The position numbers and the translations under genes were made by a program. 64,000 nt of DNA from SNAP01 sp049671745 (GTDB lineage: Bacteria; Bacteroidota; Bacteroidia; Bacteroidales; Marinifilaceae): NCBI GenBank assembly GCA_049671745.1, contig JBATVL010000005.1, forward strand, positions 1-64,000. Direction: 5' to 3'. Below the pieces are notes generated by a model. That model saw only the letters and a list, made by a program, of their open reading frames with translations, was not told where the DNA came from and did not search any database. Below are positions 1-9,800 of this stretch, piece after piece. Each line of letters begins with the position of its first letter. Position 1 is the first letter of the stretch.

Positions 1-818
1 TCACTTGTTATTGCATCATCTAATATCTTATCACTTATTACAGAATTTGTTTGTAATTTATTTGTACTTACCGAATTATCTGCCAATTTTGTATCTGTAA
101 CTGAAAAAGTAGATAATTTAGATGTAATAACTGATCCATCTAAAAGTTTGGCACTACTTACTGAATTATCAGCTAATTCCGAATTATCTATACTACCCGC
201 TTTTAATGTAATATCTCCTTTTACTGTTACAGCATTAGAAAATATCACATCTCCATTAGAACTTATACTTATTCCTTCATCATCTCCATCTCCACTAATA
301 TAATGTGATAATAGTATAATATTTTGACCAGCCTTATGGTCTCCCATATTATCTTTAAGTATAGATAAATCTACACTATTCCCATTAGCTATAGATAAAG
401 CAGTGCCTGTAAAGGTTAAAGTCTGTGCACCAATAGTTCCTGCAGGTAATTTAATAGAACCTCCACCATTAGACAAAGAAATCACATCATTTACAATACT
501 TAATACCTGTATCTCATTAGTAGGATCGAAATCCTTATCATTTAAATTAGTCCCTAATAATTCCCATTTAGTTCCGTTGTAGTAATAGAATCCCGTTTGC
601 AGATCTATTTGATAAATCAATAATCCCTTACTAGGGTTTAAAATTGCATTTTTATCAGAAGAAGACATTCTTGAAATAAGCAAACCCTTATTATTAGAAC
701 GAATTTCTAGAGCTGCACTTGCATTTGGAGTAAAATCAGAACTGCCAATACCCACACTCTGTGAATATAAAGCTAGACTGAAAAGCATACCTATAATAAC
801 TAATAGTATTTTTCTCAT
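1..818 (-). CDS. Secreted repeat protein, 3' end cut off by window edge
   Basis: Open frame from an ATG at 818 running off the left edge, at least 272 residues. Residues 1-20 form a signal peptide (MRKILLVIIGMLFSLALYSQ). A head region follows, with the SNNKGLLISRMSS and GTKWELLG motifs often seen at the start of Bacteroidota secreted and tail-fibre-like proteins. From about residue 200 the sequence becomes a run of roughly ten-residue repeats of the type DNSVSSAKLLDGSV, DNSVSTNKLQTNSV, which resembles collar or fibre beta-solenoid repeats. It is an exported structural or adhesive protein by inference; its C-terminal domain, which would tell more, is outside the window. No function is assigned. 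Confidence 0.75.
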   Translation of the reverse strand, partial: MRKILLVIIGMLFSLALYSQSVGIGSSDFTPNASAALEIRSNNKGLLISRMSSSDKNAILNPSKGLLIYQIDLQTGFYYYNGTKWELLGTNLNDKDFDPTNEIQVLSIVNDVISLSNGGGSIKLPAGTIGAQTLTFTGTALSIANGNSVDLSILKDNMGDHKAGQNIILLSHYISGDGDDEGISISSNGDVIFSNAVTVKGDITLKAGSIDNSELADNSVSSAKLLDGSVITSKLSTFSVTDTKLADNSVSTNKLQTNSVISDKILDDAITS

Positions 819-965
819 AATTATTAACAACATAAAAGTTAGTTCAACATATATAGTTAAATATTATTACTTAATTAAAAGAAATAAGTTACATATGCTG
901 AACATAGAATTATGTTTTAAATGATGGAATCTTATACCATTTGTAAAATGAAGATAAAATAAAAT

Positions 966-2021
966 TTAATAATTTGAATAAAAATCTAATATTGCAGTAA
1001 TACTCTCTATGCGTTGTTCGTCTTTCTCAATTAACAGTTCATGTTGAGCATCTTTAACTTCATATGCTATACAATCTTTATCTAACTTTTCAATAATATT
1101 CATGAACTTTTGGTGAGCATATGGATATACAATCTGTTCATTCTCCGCAGAAAGAAGAATAATAGGAGTTTGTATTTTATTCGCGTTACTAAATATATAA
1201 TCAAATTGTTGACAAGATTTATGAAGCCAAGTATAAGTTGCACCACCTAGTTTTGCTTTAGGAGTTTTAGAGTAAGCTTCTATCATTCTATAATATCTTA
1301 ATTTAGAACCTGTTAAAGTATTTCCTTTAAAAGTGCTTTTGTCTTCATTATATTGCGACTGTCCCAATGCATATTTAGTCTTAGGTCCGTGAAGAATTCT
1401 AACAACAGAGCGAATAGGTGGATTAAAGCCCAACATAGGAGATGAAAATGCAGCAGCTTTAAAATCATTAGGGTATTGCTCTAAATAGCTCATTGCAATT
1501 GCACCACCCATAGAATGTGATAGTAGATATATATTCTTATAGTTCCTCAATTTCAAATAATGGTCATACAAAAATTTCATATCATCAATATAATACTGGA
1601 AAGAATCAATATAACCCATTTGAGGATCCTCTGTCATTCTGCCAGATAATCCTTGTCCTCTATGGTCATGTATATAAATAGAATATCCATTATTAAAAAG
1701 ATCAAAAATAAGTTCTTTATATTTTATAGCTGCTTCTGTTCTTCCCGAGCTAATTAATATAACCCTATCTGTATTCTTTTGCTCAAAAATTTTATAATAT
1801 ATTTTAACATCAGCCTTTCCAATAAATGTTCCTTCTTTTCCATTATCATAAAAATCCTCAATATTTTTGCTGTAAGCTTTATTCTCTAAATCATTTACTT
1901 TAGTAAGATTGTATTTATTTTCTGTTTTTGATAAGTAAGGAAAATTTCTATTGCAAGAACATAATGAAAAGCTCAATAACATAAATATATATATTAGATG
2001 TTTAATATGTAATGTATTCAT
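966..2021 (-). CDS. Lipoprotein alpha/beta hydrolase (lysophospholipase/monoglyceride-lipase type)
   Basis: Serine hydrolase of the S33/Hydrolase_4 (lysophospholipase, PldB-like) family. The nucleophile elbow is SHSMGGA, the oxyanion region is the ILISSGRTEA stretch followed by HDHRGQGLSGR, and a late Asp/His pair (DAQHELLIE) completes the triad. I start at 2021, not at the possible ATG at 2060, because the shorter form begins directly with a signal peptide (MNTLHIKHLIYIFMLL) and a lipobox ending in LCSC, and has AAAAAGGG just upstream. The product should be an envelope lipoprotein acting on lipid esters such as lysophospholipids or monoacylglycerols; the substrate is not readable from sequence. 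It stands alone, divergent from the TSCPD gene. Confidence 0.85.
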   Translation of the reverse strand: MNTLHIKHLIYIFMLLSFSLCSCNRNFPYLSKTENKYNLTKVNDLENKAYSKNIEDFYDNGKEGTFIGKADVKIYYKIFEQKNTDRVILISSGRTEAAIKYKELIFDLFNNGYSIYIHDHRGQGLSGRMTEDPQMGYIDSFQYYIDDMKFLYDHYLKLRNYKNIYLLSHSMGGAIAMSYLEQYPNDFKAAAFSSPMLGFNPPIRSVVRILHGPKTKYALGQSQYNEDKSTFKGNTLTGSKLRYYRMIEAYSKTPKAKLGGATYTWLHKSCQQFDYIFSNANKIQTPIILLSAENEQIVYPYAHQKFMNIIEKLDKDCIAYEVKDAQHELLIEKDEQRIESITAILDFYSNY

Positions 2022-2172
2022 TTTAACCCTTTTTAAATTATTATTTTTATTATCTATCAAAAATACTAAATAATCTTAGATAAACATCAACGATAAGATC
2101 TGTTTTCACTACTTTCGCAAATGAAAATTTAGAATTAATACCCTAAATAAACCAAAAGAATCAATTAATAAT

Positions 2173-2421
2173 ATGGAAACATTAGAATATACTCCTCAAG
2201 GAGTGTGCAGCAAGAAAATCTCTATAAAAGTAGAAGATGGAATATTAAAAGACTTAATATTTACAAAAGGATGTGAGGGTAATCTTAAAGCTATTGCTAC
2301 TCTTACTAAAGGTATGAAAATATCTGACATAATTGAAAAACTTGAAGGTAACACTTGTGGAAAACGTAATACTTCATGTGCTGACCAACTAACTAAAGCC
2401 TTAAGAACTATAAAAGAGTAA
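2173..2421 (+). CDS. TSCPD domain protein (TIGR03905-like)
   Basis: Short 82-residue protein made up entirely of a TSCPD domain. It has an early Cys (GVCSKK), the GCEGN motif, and the family-naming motif near the end as NTSCADQLTKAL. Related domains occur at the C-terminus of class II ribonucleotide reductases, where Cys residues are functional, but stand-alone members like this one have no established role. Single-gene unit: divergent from the hydrolase on one side and closed by a strong hairpin terminator 25 bp downstream. Family assignment is firm, function unknown. Confidence 0.85.
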   Translation: METLEYTPQGVCSKKISIKVEDGILKDLIFTKGCEGNLKAIATLTKGMKISDIIEKLEGNTCGKRNTSCADQLTKALRTIKE

Positions 2422-2445
2422 TTTACTATAAATCACTAAGCATAT

Positions 2446-2484
2446 AAAAAGCTCGATATATCTACATATATCGAGCTTTATTTT
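2446..2484. terminator. Bidirectional rho-independent terminator
   Basis: Perfect 13-bp inverted repeat AAAGCTCGATATA (2448-2460) / TATATCGAGCTTT (2467-2479) with a six-base loop, flanked by A-rich and T-rich runs. It lies between the convergent TSCPD and msrBA genes and can serve both. Confidence 0.85.
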
Positions 2485-2521
2485 ATTAGCACACTCATGT
2501 GCCTTAAATGAATCTTGCTAT

Positions 2522-3424
2522 TTAAAATATCTTCTTACGGAAATGACAAGTAGGTGTACCTCCTTTTTTGTTATAATAATTCTGATGGTAATCTTCAGCT
2601 TTATAATAAGCTCCCGCCTTTGTCAATTTAGTGGCTACTTTGTAGCCTTTAGAAGTAAGAATCTTAATAATCTTTTTAGACACTTCTTTTTGCTTAGCTG
2701 TTGTATAGAATATCTCTGAACGATACTGTGTTCCTATATCTGGTCCTTGACGATTTATTTGTGTAAAATCGTGTATCTCAAAGAATAGTTTTATTATTTC
2801 GCCTCCTTTAATAACATCTTTGTCATATACTACTTCTACAACTTCAGCATGCCCTGAGTTACCCTTAGATACATCTCTATATGAAGTTTTACTCTTAGAT
2901 CCACCGGTGAAACCAACTGAAGTTCTTATTACTCCCTTTAGGTTTTTATAATAATATTCAGTTCCCCAGAAACATCCGCCAGCAAGATATATTACATCTT
3001 CTTTAAGATCCTCCTTCTTAGGAATAAATTTCATAGAAATAGAATTTACACAATGCCTTAGGTTCTTCTTTGTTAGATGTTCTCCCTTAAAGACATGCCC
3101 AAGATGACCGCCACAGTTAGCACATACTATTTCTGTTCGCCTACCATCTAAATCAGGCACTCTCTTTATTGCTCCCTTAATTTCATCATCAAAAGCAGGC
3201 CAACCACAATTAGACTCAAATTTATGTTCTGAAGAATAAAGAGGAGCATCACACATTTTACAAACGTATACTCCCTCAGCTTTTGTCTTATTATACTCAC
3301 CACTAAATCGTGCTTCAGTACCTTTATTTATAAGTACACGCTTCTCTTGTGATGTTAATTTATTCTGTCCTAAGCTACTTAGGCTGAACAACAAAAGAAT
3401 GAATAATATTTTACTAGTTCTCAT
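2522..3424 (-). CDS. msrBA: Exported MsrB-MsrA fusion, methionine sulfoxide reductase
   Basis: Repairs oxidised methionine: MsrB reduces the R and MsrA the S sulfoxide. Residues 1-19 are a signal peptide. The MsrB domain (about 25-135) has the zinc-binding pairs CKMC (55-58) and CANC (101-104) and the catalytic Cys125 in LRHCVNS. The MsrA domain (about 143-295) has catalytic Cys151 in GGCFWGTE and the GTQYRSEIFY motif. The B-before-A order is the reverse of the PilB-type arrangement but common in Bacteroidota. The gene starts immediately after the stop of the SPFH gene, so it is the last gene of a three-gene envelope operon. Expected to act in the periplasm; its electron donor is not encoded next to it. 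Confidence 0.95.
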   Translation of the reverse strand: MRTSKILFILLLFSLSSLGQNKLTSQEKRVLINKGTEARFSGEYNKTKAEGVYVCKMCDAPLYSSEHKFESNCGWPAFDDEIKGAIKRVPDLDGRRTEIVCANCGGHLGHVFKGEHLTKKNLRHCVNSISMKFIPKKEDLKEDVIYLAGGCFWGTEYYYKNLKGVIRTSVGFTGGSKSKTSYRDVSKGNSGHAEVVEVVYDKDVIKGGEIIKLFFEIHDFTQINRQGPDIGTQYRSEIFYTTAKQKEVSKKIIKILTSKGYKVATKLTKAGAYYKAEDYHQNYYNKKGGTPTCHFRKKIF

Positions 3425-4333
3425 CTATAATTTACCTGCATCAATAACCGGATTAGTAGCATGATCAGAGCACAAAACAACAAGAAGATTACTTGCCATA
3501 GAAGCTTTCTTATCATCTGATAATTCTACAATCTTTTTATCAGATAATTGGGTTAAAGCCATATCAACAATCCCTACAGCACCTTCAACAATAGTCTTAC
3601 GTGCAGCTATCACTGCCTGAGCCTGTTGACGTTGAAGCATAGCTGCTGCAATTTCAGGGGCATACGCTAGATTAGATATTCTTGCCTCATGAATTTCTAT
3701 TCCTACAAGAGCTAGACGTTCTTGTAATTCATCAACAAGAGCTTTATTTATCTCATCACCTCCTGAGCGTAACGATATTGATATTGAATCAGTATCAATA
3801 TCATCATATGGATAAGAGTGAGCAATTTTTCTAAGAGCTGCCTCTGATTGTATCTTTACAAATGCTTGATATGATTCCTCAGGTCTTGGTTTCTTTGTTC
3901 CTGTTAATTTGTCAAATTCTTCTATTGTCTCTATATCAAACACAGCCTTATATGTATCAATAACTTTCCATACAACTACAGCTGATATTAATATCGGATT
4001 ACCTTGTTCATCATTAACCTTAATAACATCTGACTCAAGATTTCTTATTCTTAGAGACACTTTTTTCTTTTCATAAAAGGGATTCACCCAATAGAAACCA
4101 TTCTCTCTAATTGTTCCTTTATACTTACCGAAGAACACTAATACTTTAGATTGATTTGGATTTACTATCATTAATCCAAAGAACCAGAAGAATCCAATAA
4201 CTCCAAGGGCAATAACAACTGCTATTAACCAAGAGAATGAAAACACAATTAATGTAAGGGGTGAAAAAAGAAATACAAATGCAATAAATAGATTCAAGAA
4301 TCCATTACTTTTTAATTTCAGGATCTTTTCCAT
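3425..4333 (-). CDS. SPFH/Band 7 membrane protein (prohibitin-stomatin family)
   Basis: 302 residues. Two hydrophobic segments at about 13-60 (FIAFVFLFSPLTLIVF and ALGVIGFFWFFGLMIV) precede the SPFH domain, with NPNQSKVLVFFGKYKGTIRENG as its first strand and the typical LVGIEIHEARISNLAYAPEIAAAML helical stretch at about 215-240. Such proteins form oligomeric scaffolds or cages at the inner membrane and organise lipids and proteases. It ends one base before the msrBA start and begins 22 bp after the stop of the beta-propeller lipoprotein gene, so the three are co-transcribed; oxidative damage or envelope quality control is a reasonable shared theme, but that is inference. Confidence 0.88.
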   Translation of the reverse strand: MEKILKLKSNGFLNLFIAFVFLFSPLTLIVFSFSWLIAVVIALGVIGFFWFFGLMIVNPNQSKVLVFFGKYKGTIRENGFYWVNPFYEKKKVSLRIRNLESDVIKVNDEQGNPILISAVVVWKVIDTYKAVFDIETIEEFDKLTGTKKPRPEESYQAFVKIQSEAALRKIAHSYPYDDIDTDSISISLRSGGDEINKALVDELQERLALVGIEIHEARISNLAYAPEIAAAMLQRQQAQAVIAARKTIVEGAVGIVDMALTQLSDKKIVELSDDKKASMASNLLVVLCSDHATNPVIDAGKL

Positions 4334-4355
4334 AATTTTATTATTTAAGTAATTA

Positions 4356-5471
4356 TTATTTCATTGCCGGTATACTAAACTTTAAGAATGGCTGTTCTTC
4401 AATATAAGAAGCAAGATATATTGTATCCTCTTGTTCATTCACAGTAAAATAGCCCCAATGATCTAACTTAAACTTTCTAACAGGATTTCCATTCCAGTCA
4501 AATTGCTCTACGAATATATAACCTGAGGTTTTATCATTCTCTTTCCCTACTTGAATTGCTGATCTTCCACTATACAGAACATATACATAATTCTTCTGAG
4601 CAGATATTCCCCAATAATGAGTTACATTCTCTGGACCAAGCATATCCTTCACATTTCCATGTTTTGCAGCTTCACTATTGAAATTCAGAACTCTTTTCTT
4701 TTTACCATCAAGATCAGAAAAGACTAAACGCTTGAATTTTTTATAAGCATATACCATGCGATCATGTTTCTTACTCACTCCAAAATCACCAATATAGGCT
4801 GCCCAATTTCTATATGATTTATTAAAATTAAGTTTCATTATCTGATTTGTATCTATAGAATCTTTTCGGATTTTTGTATGAAATACAGCCTTTCCTCTTT
4901 TTATAGATTCTACATATATAAACTCATCCTTAGATAAAGAATACAGCTGCTTATCCGAAAAGAATCGCCTTTTTGATGGAGATAATTTAATATCTGTTTT
5001 AGTAATTGTTAGATTCTTATTTATTGAATAAATATCACTACTTCCAGCTTCAAAAATGTAACACATACATTTATTATCAAAAGCCTTAACAATGTTTGGA
5101 GATTGAAACTCTCCTGGTCCTCTTCCATTTACTCCTAAGAATTTTATGAATTTGAAATCAGGAAGAGAATATATCATGAAAGTATGTTCCCCACTCCTAT
5201 TTTTGACTATCATAAGAGAATCATTTGCAAACATTTCTGTCTCAGAAACTCTAAATATTTGCTCTACAGGTAATGATGTACCCTTCAATTCTATTATATC
5301 ACCAAAATCTTCATCCGAACATTTAAATTCACCTTCTTTTAATGGAGGTAACTCTTTGGGTTTTATAACTTTTGCTACTGCAGTTACTTTTTTCTCAGCA
5401 GGTTTCTTTACCGAATTGCCACAAGAAGATAAGAGAAGAGAGAAGATAATCAAACAAAATGGTATTCTCAT
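4356..5471 (-). CDS. BF3164-like 6-bladed beta-propeller lipoprotein
   Basis: 371-residue lipoprotein with signal peptide and lipobox LLLSSCGNS (Cys17). The body has the strand-rich pattern of Bacteroidota TolB-like six-bladed propellers, including the recognisable blade LMIVKNRSGEHTFMIYSLPDFKFIKFLGVNGRGPGEFQSPN. These are surface or periplasmic proteins of unknown ligand, frequently seen near sensors or transport loci. First gene of the operon with the SPFH protein and msrBA. No catalytic motif seen. Confidence 0.8.
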   Translation of the reverse strand: MRIPFCLIIFSLLLSSCGNSVKKPAEKKVTAVAKVIKPKELPPLKEGEFKCSDEDFGDIIELKGTSLPVEQIFRVSETEMFANDSLMIVKNRSGEHTFMIYSLPDFKFIKFLGVNGRGPGEFQSPNIVKAFDNKCMCYIFEAGSSDIYSINKNLTITKTDIKLSPSKRRFFSDKQLYSLSKDEFIYVESIKRGKAVFHTKIRKDSIDTNQIMKLNFNKSYRNWAAYIGDFGVSKKHDRMVYAYKKFKRLVFSDLDGKKKRVLNFNSEAAKHGNVKDMLGPENVTHYWGISAQKNYVYVLYSGRSAIQVGKENDKTSGYIFVEQFDWNGNPVRKFKLDHWGYFTVNEQEDTIYLASYIEEQPFLKFSIPAMK

Positions 5472-5546
5472 AATTATATATTATATAAAAAAAAAAGTGT
5501 CTCTAAACTAGAAACACTTACCAAATATAATAAACATATAATATCT

Positions 5547-5568
5547 TTTTAACGCTTACGTGTTAAAA
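5547..5568. terminator. Possible weak hairpin after the glycosidase gene
   Basis: Nine-pair stem TTTTAACGC / GTGTTAAAA (one G-U pair) with loop TTAC, 11 bases beyond the glycosidase stop. It is AT-rich and not followed by a clear T-run on the minus strand, so termination is doubtful. Confidence 0.3.
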
Positions 5569-5578
5569 CATTGTTAAA

Positions 5579-6289
5579 TTACTCCCAAACAGCCCACATA
5601 CCTGCAAAATCACTTTCATCGGTATAATAATCATAAATAGAATAATAGACAGCAGAAATAGAACCATCAAAATACAAAGCACTCTTACAGCCCATCTTCT
5701 TAAAGAAAGCTGCAAACTCGTAAAAAGATAGTTGTTCTTCACTTATAGCAAAGACTATTTTCCCATCTTCTAAAACTCCTACCCCATTACGAATATGAGC
5801 ATGTTTAGACCCTTTCCTAAAAGCAGGATTAATTTTTCCATCAATAATAAGTATAGGACCTGATTGAGAAGCATATTTTATGTCAGATGCTTTATAATCT
5901 ATAGTCTTACACACACCAGCACTATTATCATTCTTTATATAGAAAACACCGTTAGGTTTCATATAAAAGTTACCATAGCCTGATTTTCTATTGTTTAATC
6001 TTCTTATTTGTCTACCTTTTTCAACATGCAAACCCAAAGGAGTATAATTCTGCATAAAGATTCCTGAATTTGTAGCAAAGATTAATTTCTTCTTTTTCTT
6101 TTTTAATATGTCTTTAAGATTTGTAAAATTATTTATAAAATCTCCACTTGAATCCTTTAGAAACAATGCAATATTTGCCTTTTTCTGATCCACAACATAA
6201 TAAGAAACCTTCTGATCTTCAGATGTCTTTTGTGCAAAAGAAGAGCTACAAAAAACTAATAGGATTCCTAATAATAACAATCTCCTCAT
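5579..6289 (-). CDS. Secreted phosphodiester glycosidase family (NAGPA/DUF2233) protein
   Basis: 236 residues with signal peptide 1-19 (ending FCSSSFAQ). The domain matches the NAGPA family (phosphodiester N-acetylglucosaminidase, formerly DUF2233): the ATNSGIFMQNYTPLGL block, GNFYMKPNGVFYI, the SGPILIIDGKI block, RNGVGVLEDGKIVFAISEE and the closing LYFDGSISAVY. Family members remove GlcNAc or similar sugars from phosphodiester linkages; the bacterial substrate here is unknown. Precedes nothing co-directional closely; the YccF gene lies 24 bp upstream and may share its transcript. Confidence 0.88.
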   Translation of the reverse strand: MRRLLLLGILLVFCSSSFAQKTSEDQKVSYYVVDQKKANIALFLKDSSGDFINNFTNLKDILKKKKKKLIFATNSGIFMQNYTPLGLHVEKGRQIRRLNNRKSGYGNFYMKPNGVFYIKNDNSAGVCKTIDYKASDIKYASQSGPILIIDGKINPAFRKGSKHAHIRNGVGVLEDGKIVFAISEEQLSFYEFAAFFKKMGCKSALYFDGSISAVYYSIYDYYTDESDFAGMWAVWE

Positions 6290-6313
6290 ACCTGTTTTTA
6301 TCTACCTGATCGT

Positions 6314-6721
6314 TTATCTAAACTCATAACGAGAAACACAAACCTTATTAACAGGATTAAAACAAGTAGACAAAGACTTAGACATAATAATAGCCAAAGG
6401 AATACCTACAATAGAAATACAAAGTCCTACAATTTGAAAAAGAGTCACAACAGCAAGAATCAAACCAAAAGGGAAATAAATTATTCTAACGATAAAACTA
6501 TAAGCTTCCCATGCAAGGTTGGATCTCTGATTCAAATCCTCCTTATCCACCATCTCGCTAGAGAAAGGAGTCAATAGAAATTTTGAAAGTTGAATTAATC
6601 CAAGTCCAATAGGAGCTGCAACTATAGTTACAACTAAAAACAGACCAAGTAAAAAAGTAAAGAAAGCTGACATAAATCCCATAAAAGGAAAATGCCAAAT
6701 GATGTTTGCTAATGTTCTCAT
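6314..6721 (-). CDS. YccF family inner-membrane protein
   Basis: 135 residues with two long hydrophobic stretches (about 10-50 and 75-115). It carries the YccF pattern: N-terminal MRTLANIIWHFPFMGF, TIVAAPIGLGLIQLSKFLLTPFS, then a second similar block ending CISIVGIPLAIIMSKSL. Function of the family is not known. Located just upstream of the phosphodiester glycosidase gene on the same strand. Confidence 0.85.
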   Translation of the reverse strand: MRTLANIIWHFPFMGFMSAFFTFLLGLFLVVTIVAAPIGLGLIQLSKFLLTPFSSEMVDKEDLNQRSNLAWEAYSFIVRIIYFPFGLILAVVTLFQIVGLCISIVGIPLAIIMSKSLSTCFNPVNKVCVSRYEFR

Positions 6722-6816
6722 AAAGAATATTTGTATTAAATTTATTTAGTTTCAAGAATGTACAAATATAAATAAATATTATTATATTCTAGAGAAGCAT
6801 CTCAGTTAAAACAAAT

Positions 6817-9800
6817 CTAATTAGCAAAAACTGAAGCTAAAGACTCACCTTGAGCAATAACCCTATCCGCCTCCATTCTAGCCAAGTCAGGTGGATAGCC
6901 ATAACGAATAAGAAGTTTCTTCACTGTTAACCTAAGTTTAGCACGTACATCATCACGCTTACTCCAATCAACAGTGGCATTCTTTCTAATTACATCAACA
7001 ATAGCATGAATAAGTTCCTTCATTTTATAATCATCAAGCATCTTAGTAGAATCATTTACAGAAAGAACAGAATAAAAAGCATACTCATCATCCGATAAAC
7101 CAAGCTCACCAGCCTTATTATCCTCTACTCGCATTTCCTTTGCAATCTCTGCCAATTCATGCAACACCTGAGCCGAATCAATTTGATTATTATGATATCT
7201 TTTAACGGCAGAGGCTAACATCTCCGAAAATTTCTTTCCTTGTACAATATTTTTAGTCTTACGCACTCTCACCTCATCACTTAGAAGCTTCTTTAAAAGC
7301 TCAAAAGCAACATTTTTCTGTTGCATATTCTTCACTTCTAATAAGAACTCATCAGAAAGGATACCAACAGAAGGTGACTTTATACCAGCAGCCTCAAAAA
7401 TATCAATAACACCATCAGAAGCAAGAGCCTCATCAACAATCTGTTTAACTGCAGTGTCAACTTCTATATCCGACTTTCCACCTTCAGAAGTAAACTTATT
7501 TATTCTAGCCTTAATAGCCTGAAAGAAAGCAACCTCATCCTTTATACTCTCAGCCTCAGCACTAGGCACCGACATAGCATACAATTTAGAAAGAAGATTC
7601 AACTCCCTAATAAATCTATTCTTCAAATCCTCACTAGAGATAATAAAATTCTGAGCAGCAAGTAATATACGTAACTTCTCAGCAGTCACAGCTTTAAAAA
7701 AAGCTTTATACATAAATCCATGAAACATCTGCTCAACAATCTCAAACTTCTCAAGCATACCGGCAATAGCCTCAGAGATATCTATACAAACATCACCATC
7801 ACCACCCGACTGCAAATAAGTAGCCATAGCATTTCTCAAATCCTGTCCAATGCCAATATAATCAACAATCAAACCACCAGGCTTATCTTTATAAACTCTA
7901 TTAACACGAGCAATAGCCTGCATTAAATACGCACCCTGCATTTTCTTATCAACATACATAGTATTAAGACAAGGCGCATCGAATCCAGTAAGCCACATAT
8001 CACGAACAATCACTATCTTAAGCTCATCATTAACATCCTTCATTCTAAGAGAAAGATCTTTTCTTTGCTGCTTAGTAGTATGATGTTTCTGAAACTCTAC
8101 AGGATCATCCGAAGAACTAGTCATAACCACCTTAATACAAGCCTTTTCAACATCATCACTATGCCAATCAGGACGAAGAGCAATAATCTCCTCATATAAC
8201 TCACAACATATCTTGCGACTCATACAAACTATCATAGCCTTACCATCGAAAGTCTTTTGTCTCTCCACAAAATGATACACAATATCCTTGGCAATATCCT
8301 TTAATCTATCTGTTTGTCCAACAACTGCCTCTATGTTAGCATTTCTCTTCTTAGCAATCTCTATTTGTTGTTCAGAAGCACCATTAATCTCAGAAATCTT
8401 AGTATCAATAGAATCCAATACTGTATCCTCTATTTTAACCTTAATCAATCTAGACTCATAACTAATAGGCACTGTAGCCCCATCGTCAACAGCCTGTTTT
8501 ATATCATACACATCAATATAATCACCAAAAACTGCAGGAGTAGACTTATCAACTTTCTCAATAGGAGTACCCGTAAAGCCAATAAAAGAAGCATTAGGTA
8601 AAGCATCTCTAAGATATTTAGCATTACCATATCTAATCTCTGAGCCTTCCTCAGTATCAACAACTCTACCAACAAAACCATACTGTGAACGATGAGCCTC
8701 ATCAGCCATCACCACAATATTTGACCTCTCCGATAAAGTATCAAACACATTACCCTCCTCAGGACTAAACTTCTGAATAGTAGTAAAAATGATTCCACCA
8801 CCAGAAACTTTCAACAACTCTTTAATATTAGCCCTACTCTCAGCTTGTTTAGGAGTCTGACGAAGTAAATTCACACAATTACCAAAAGTTGTAAAAAGCT
8901 GATCATCCAAATCATTTCTATCTGTAAGAACTACAACAGTAGGATTATTCATATTGTTATTAACAACAATCTGCCCGCTATAAAACACCATAGACAAAGA
9001 TTTACCCGACCCTTGAGTATGCCAAACAACGCCAACCTTACGATTACCATCATCAACACGAGTCGCTCGAACTGTTTCATCAACAGCCTTCCTTACAGCA
9101 TAATACTGATGATAAGCAGCAAGCTTTTTAACGGTAATCTGAGAAACTAATCCAGAAACCTTATCCTTAACCTTCTCTTTCTCAAAAACAGTACAAAAAC
9201 GAATAAGATTAATCAAAGTCTCCTTCTCTAACATAAACTTAGTAAGAGTCTGTAAATCCGTTAATTCATAAACAGCATCAGTTTCAGCCACTTTATCACA
9301 TAAAGGATACTCATTTTCTTTACTTAAAGAAAGACAAGCTTTTTTGGGAGATTTCCAAGAAAGGTATCTTGAAAAAGGAGCAGAAAGGCTAGACGCCTTA
9401 GCATCTATACCATCAGAAATGATACAAATAGAATTATAATAAAAGATAGAAGGAACGGCATTCTTATAATTCTGTATTTGTGTAAAAGCCTTATGAATTG
9501 TAGCCTTCTCATTAGCAGCATTCTTAAGTTCAACCACAACTAAAGGCAAACCATTTACATACAAAACAACATCAAGACGTTTCTCAGCAGAACGCTCTCC
9601 ATTAGGTGAAGTATTCTTAAGAACAAGTTGATTCACAAGCCAGAATTCATTATTATCAATATTCTCTATATCAATAATCTTAACACCAACGCCCCTCTCT
9701 TCATAATCCTTTATATACTCAACATTAACGCCATTAGTAAGCATAGTATGGAAACACTCATTATTCTCCATAAGATCAGTGCTACCCAAATCCCTAATCT

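Noticed and set aside
5146..5511. Plus-strand frame of 121 codons overlapping the beta-propeller lipoprotein gene
   Set aside because: Entirely antisense to a well-supported lipoprotein; composition is that of a shadow frame.
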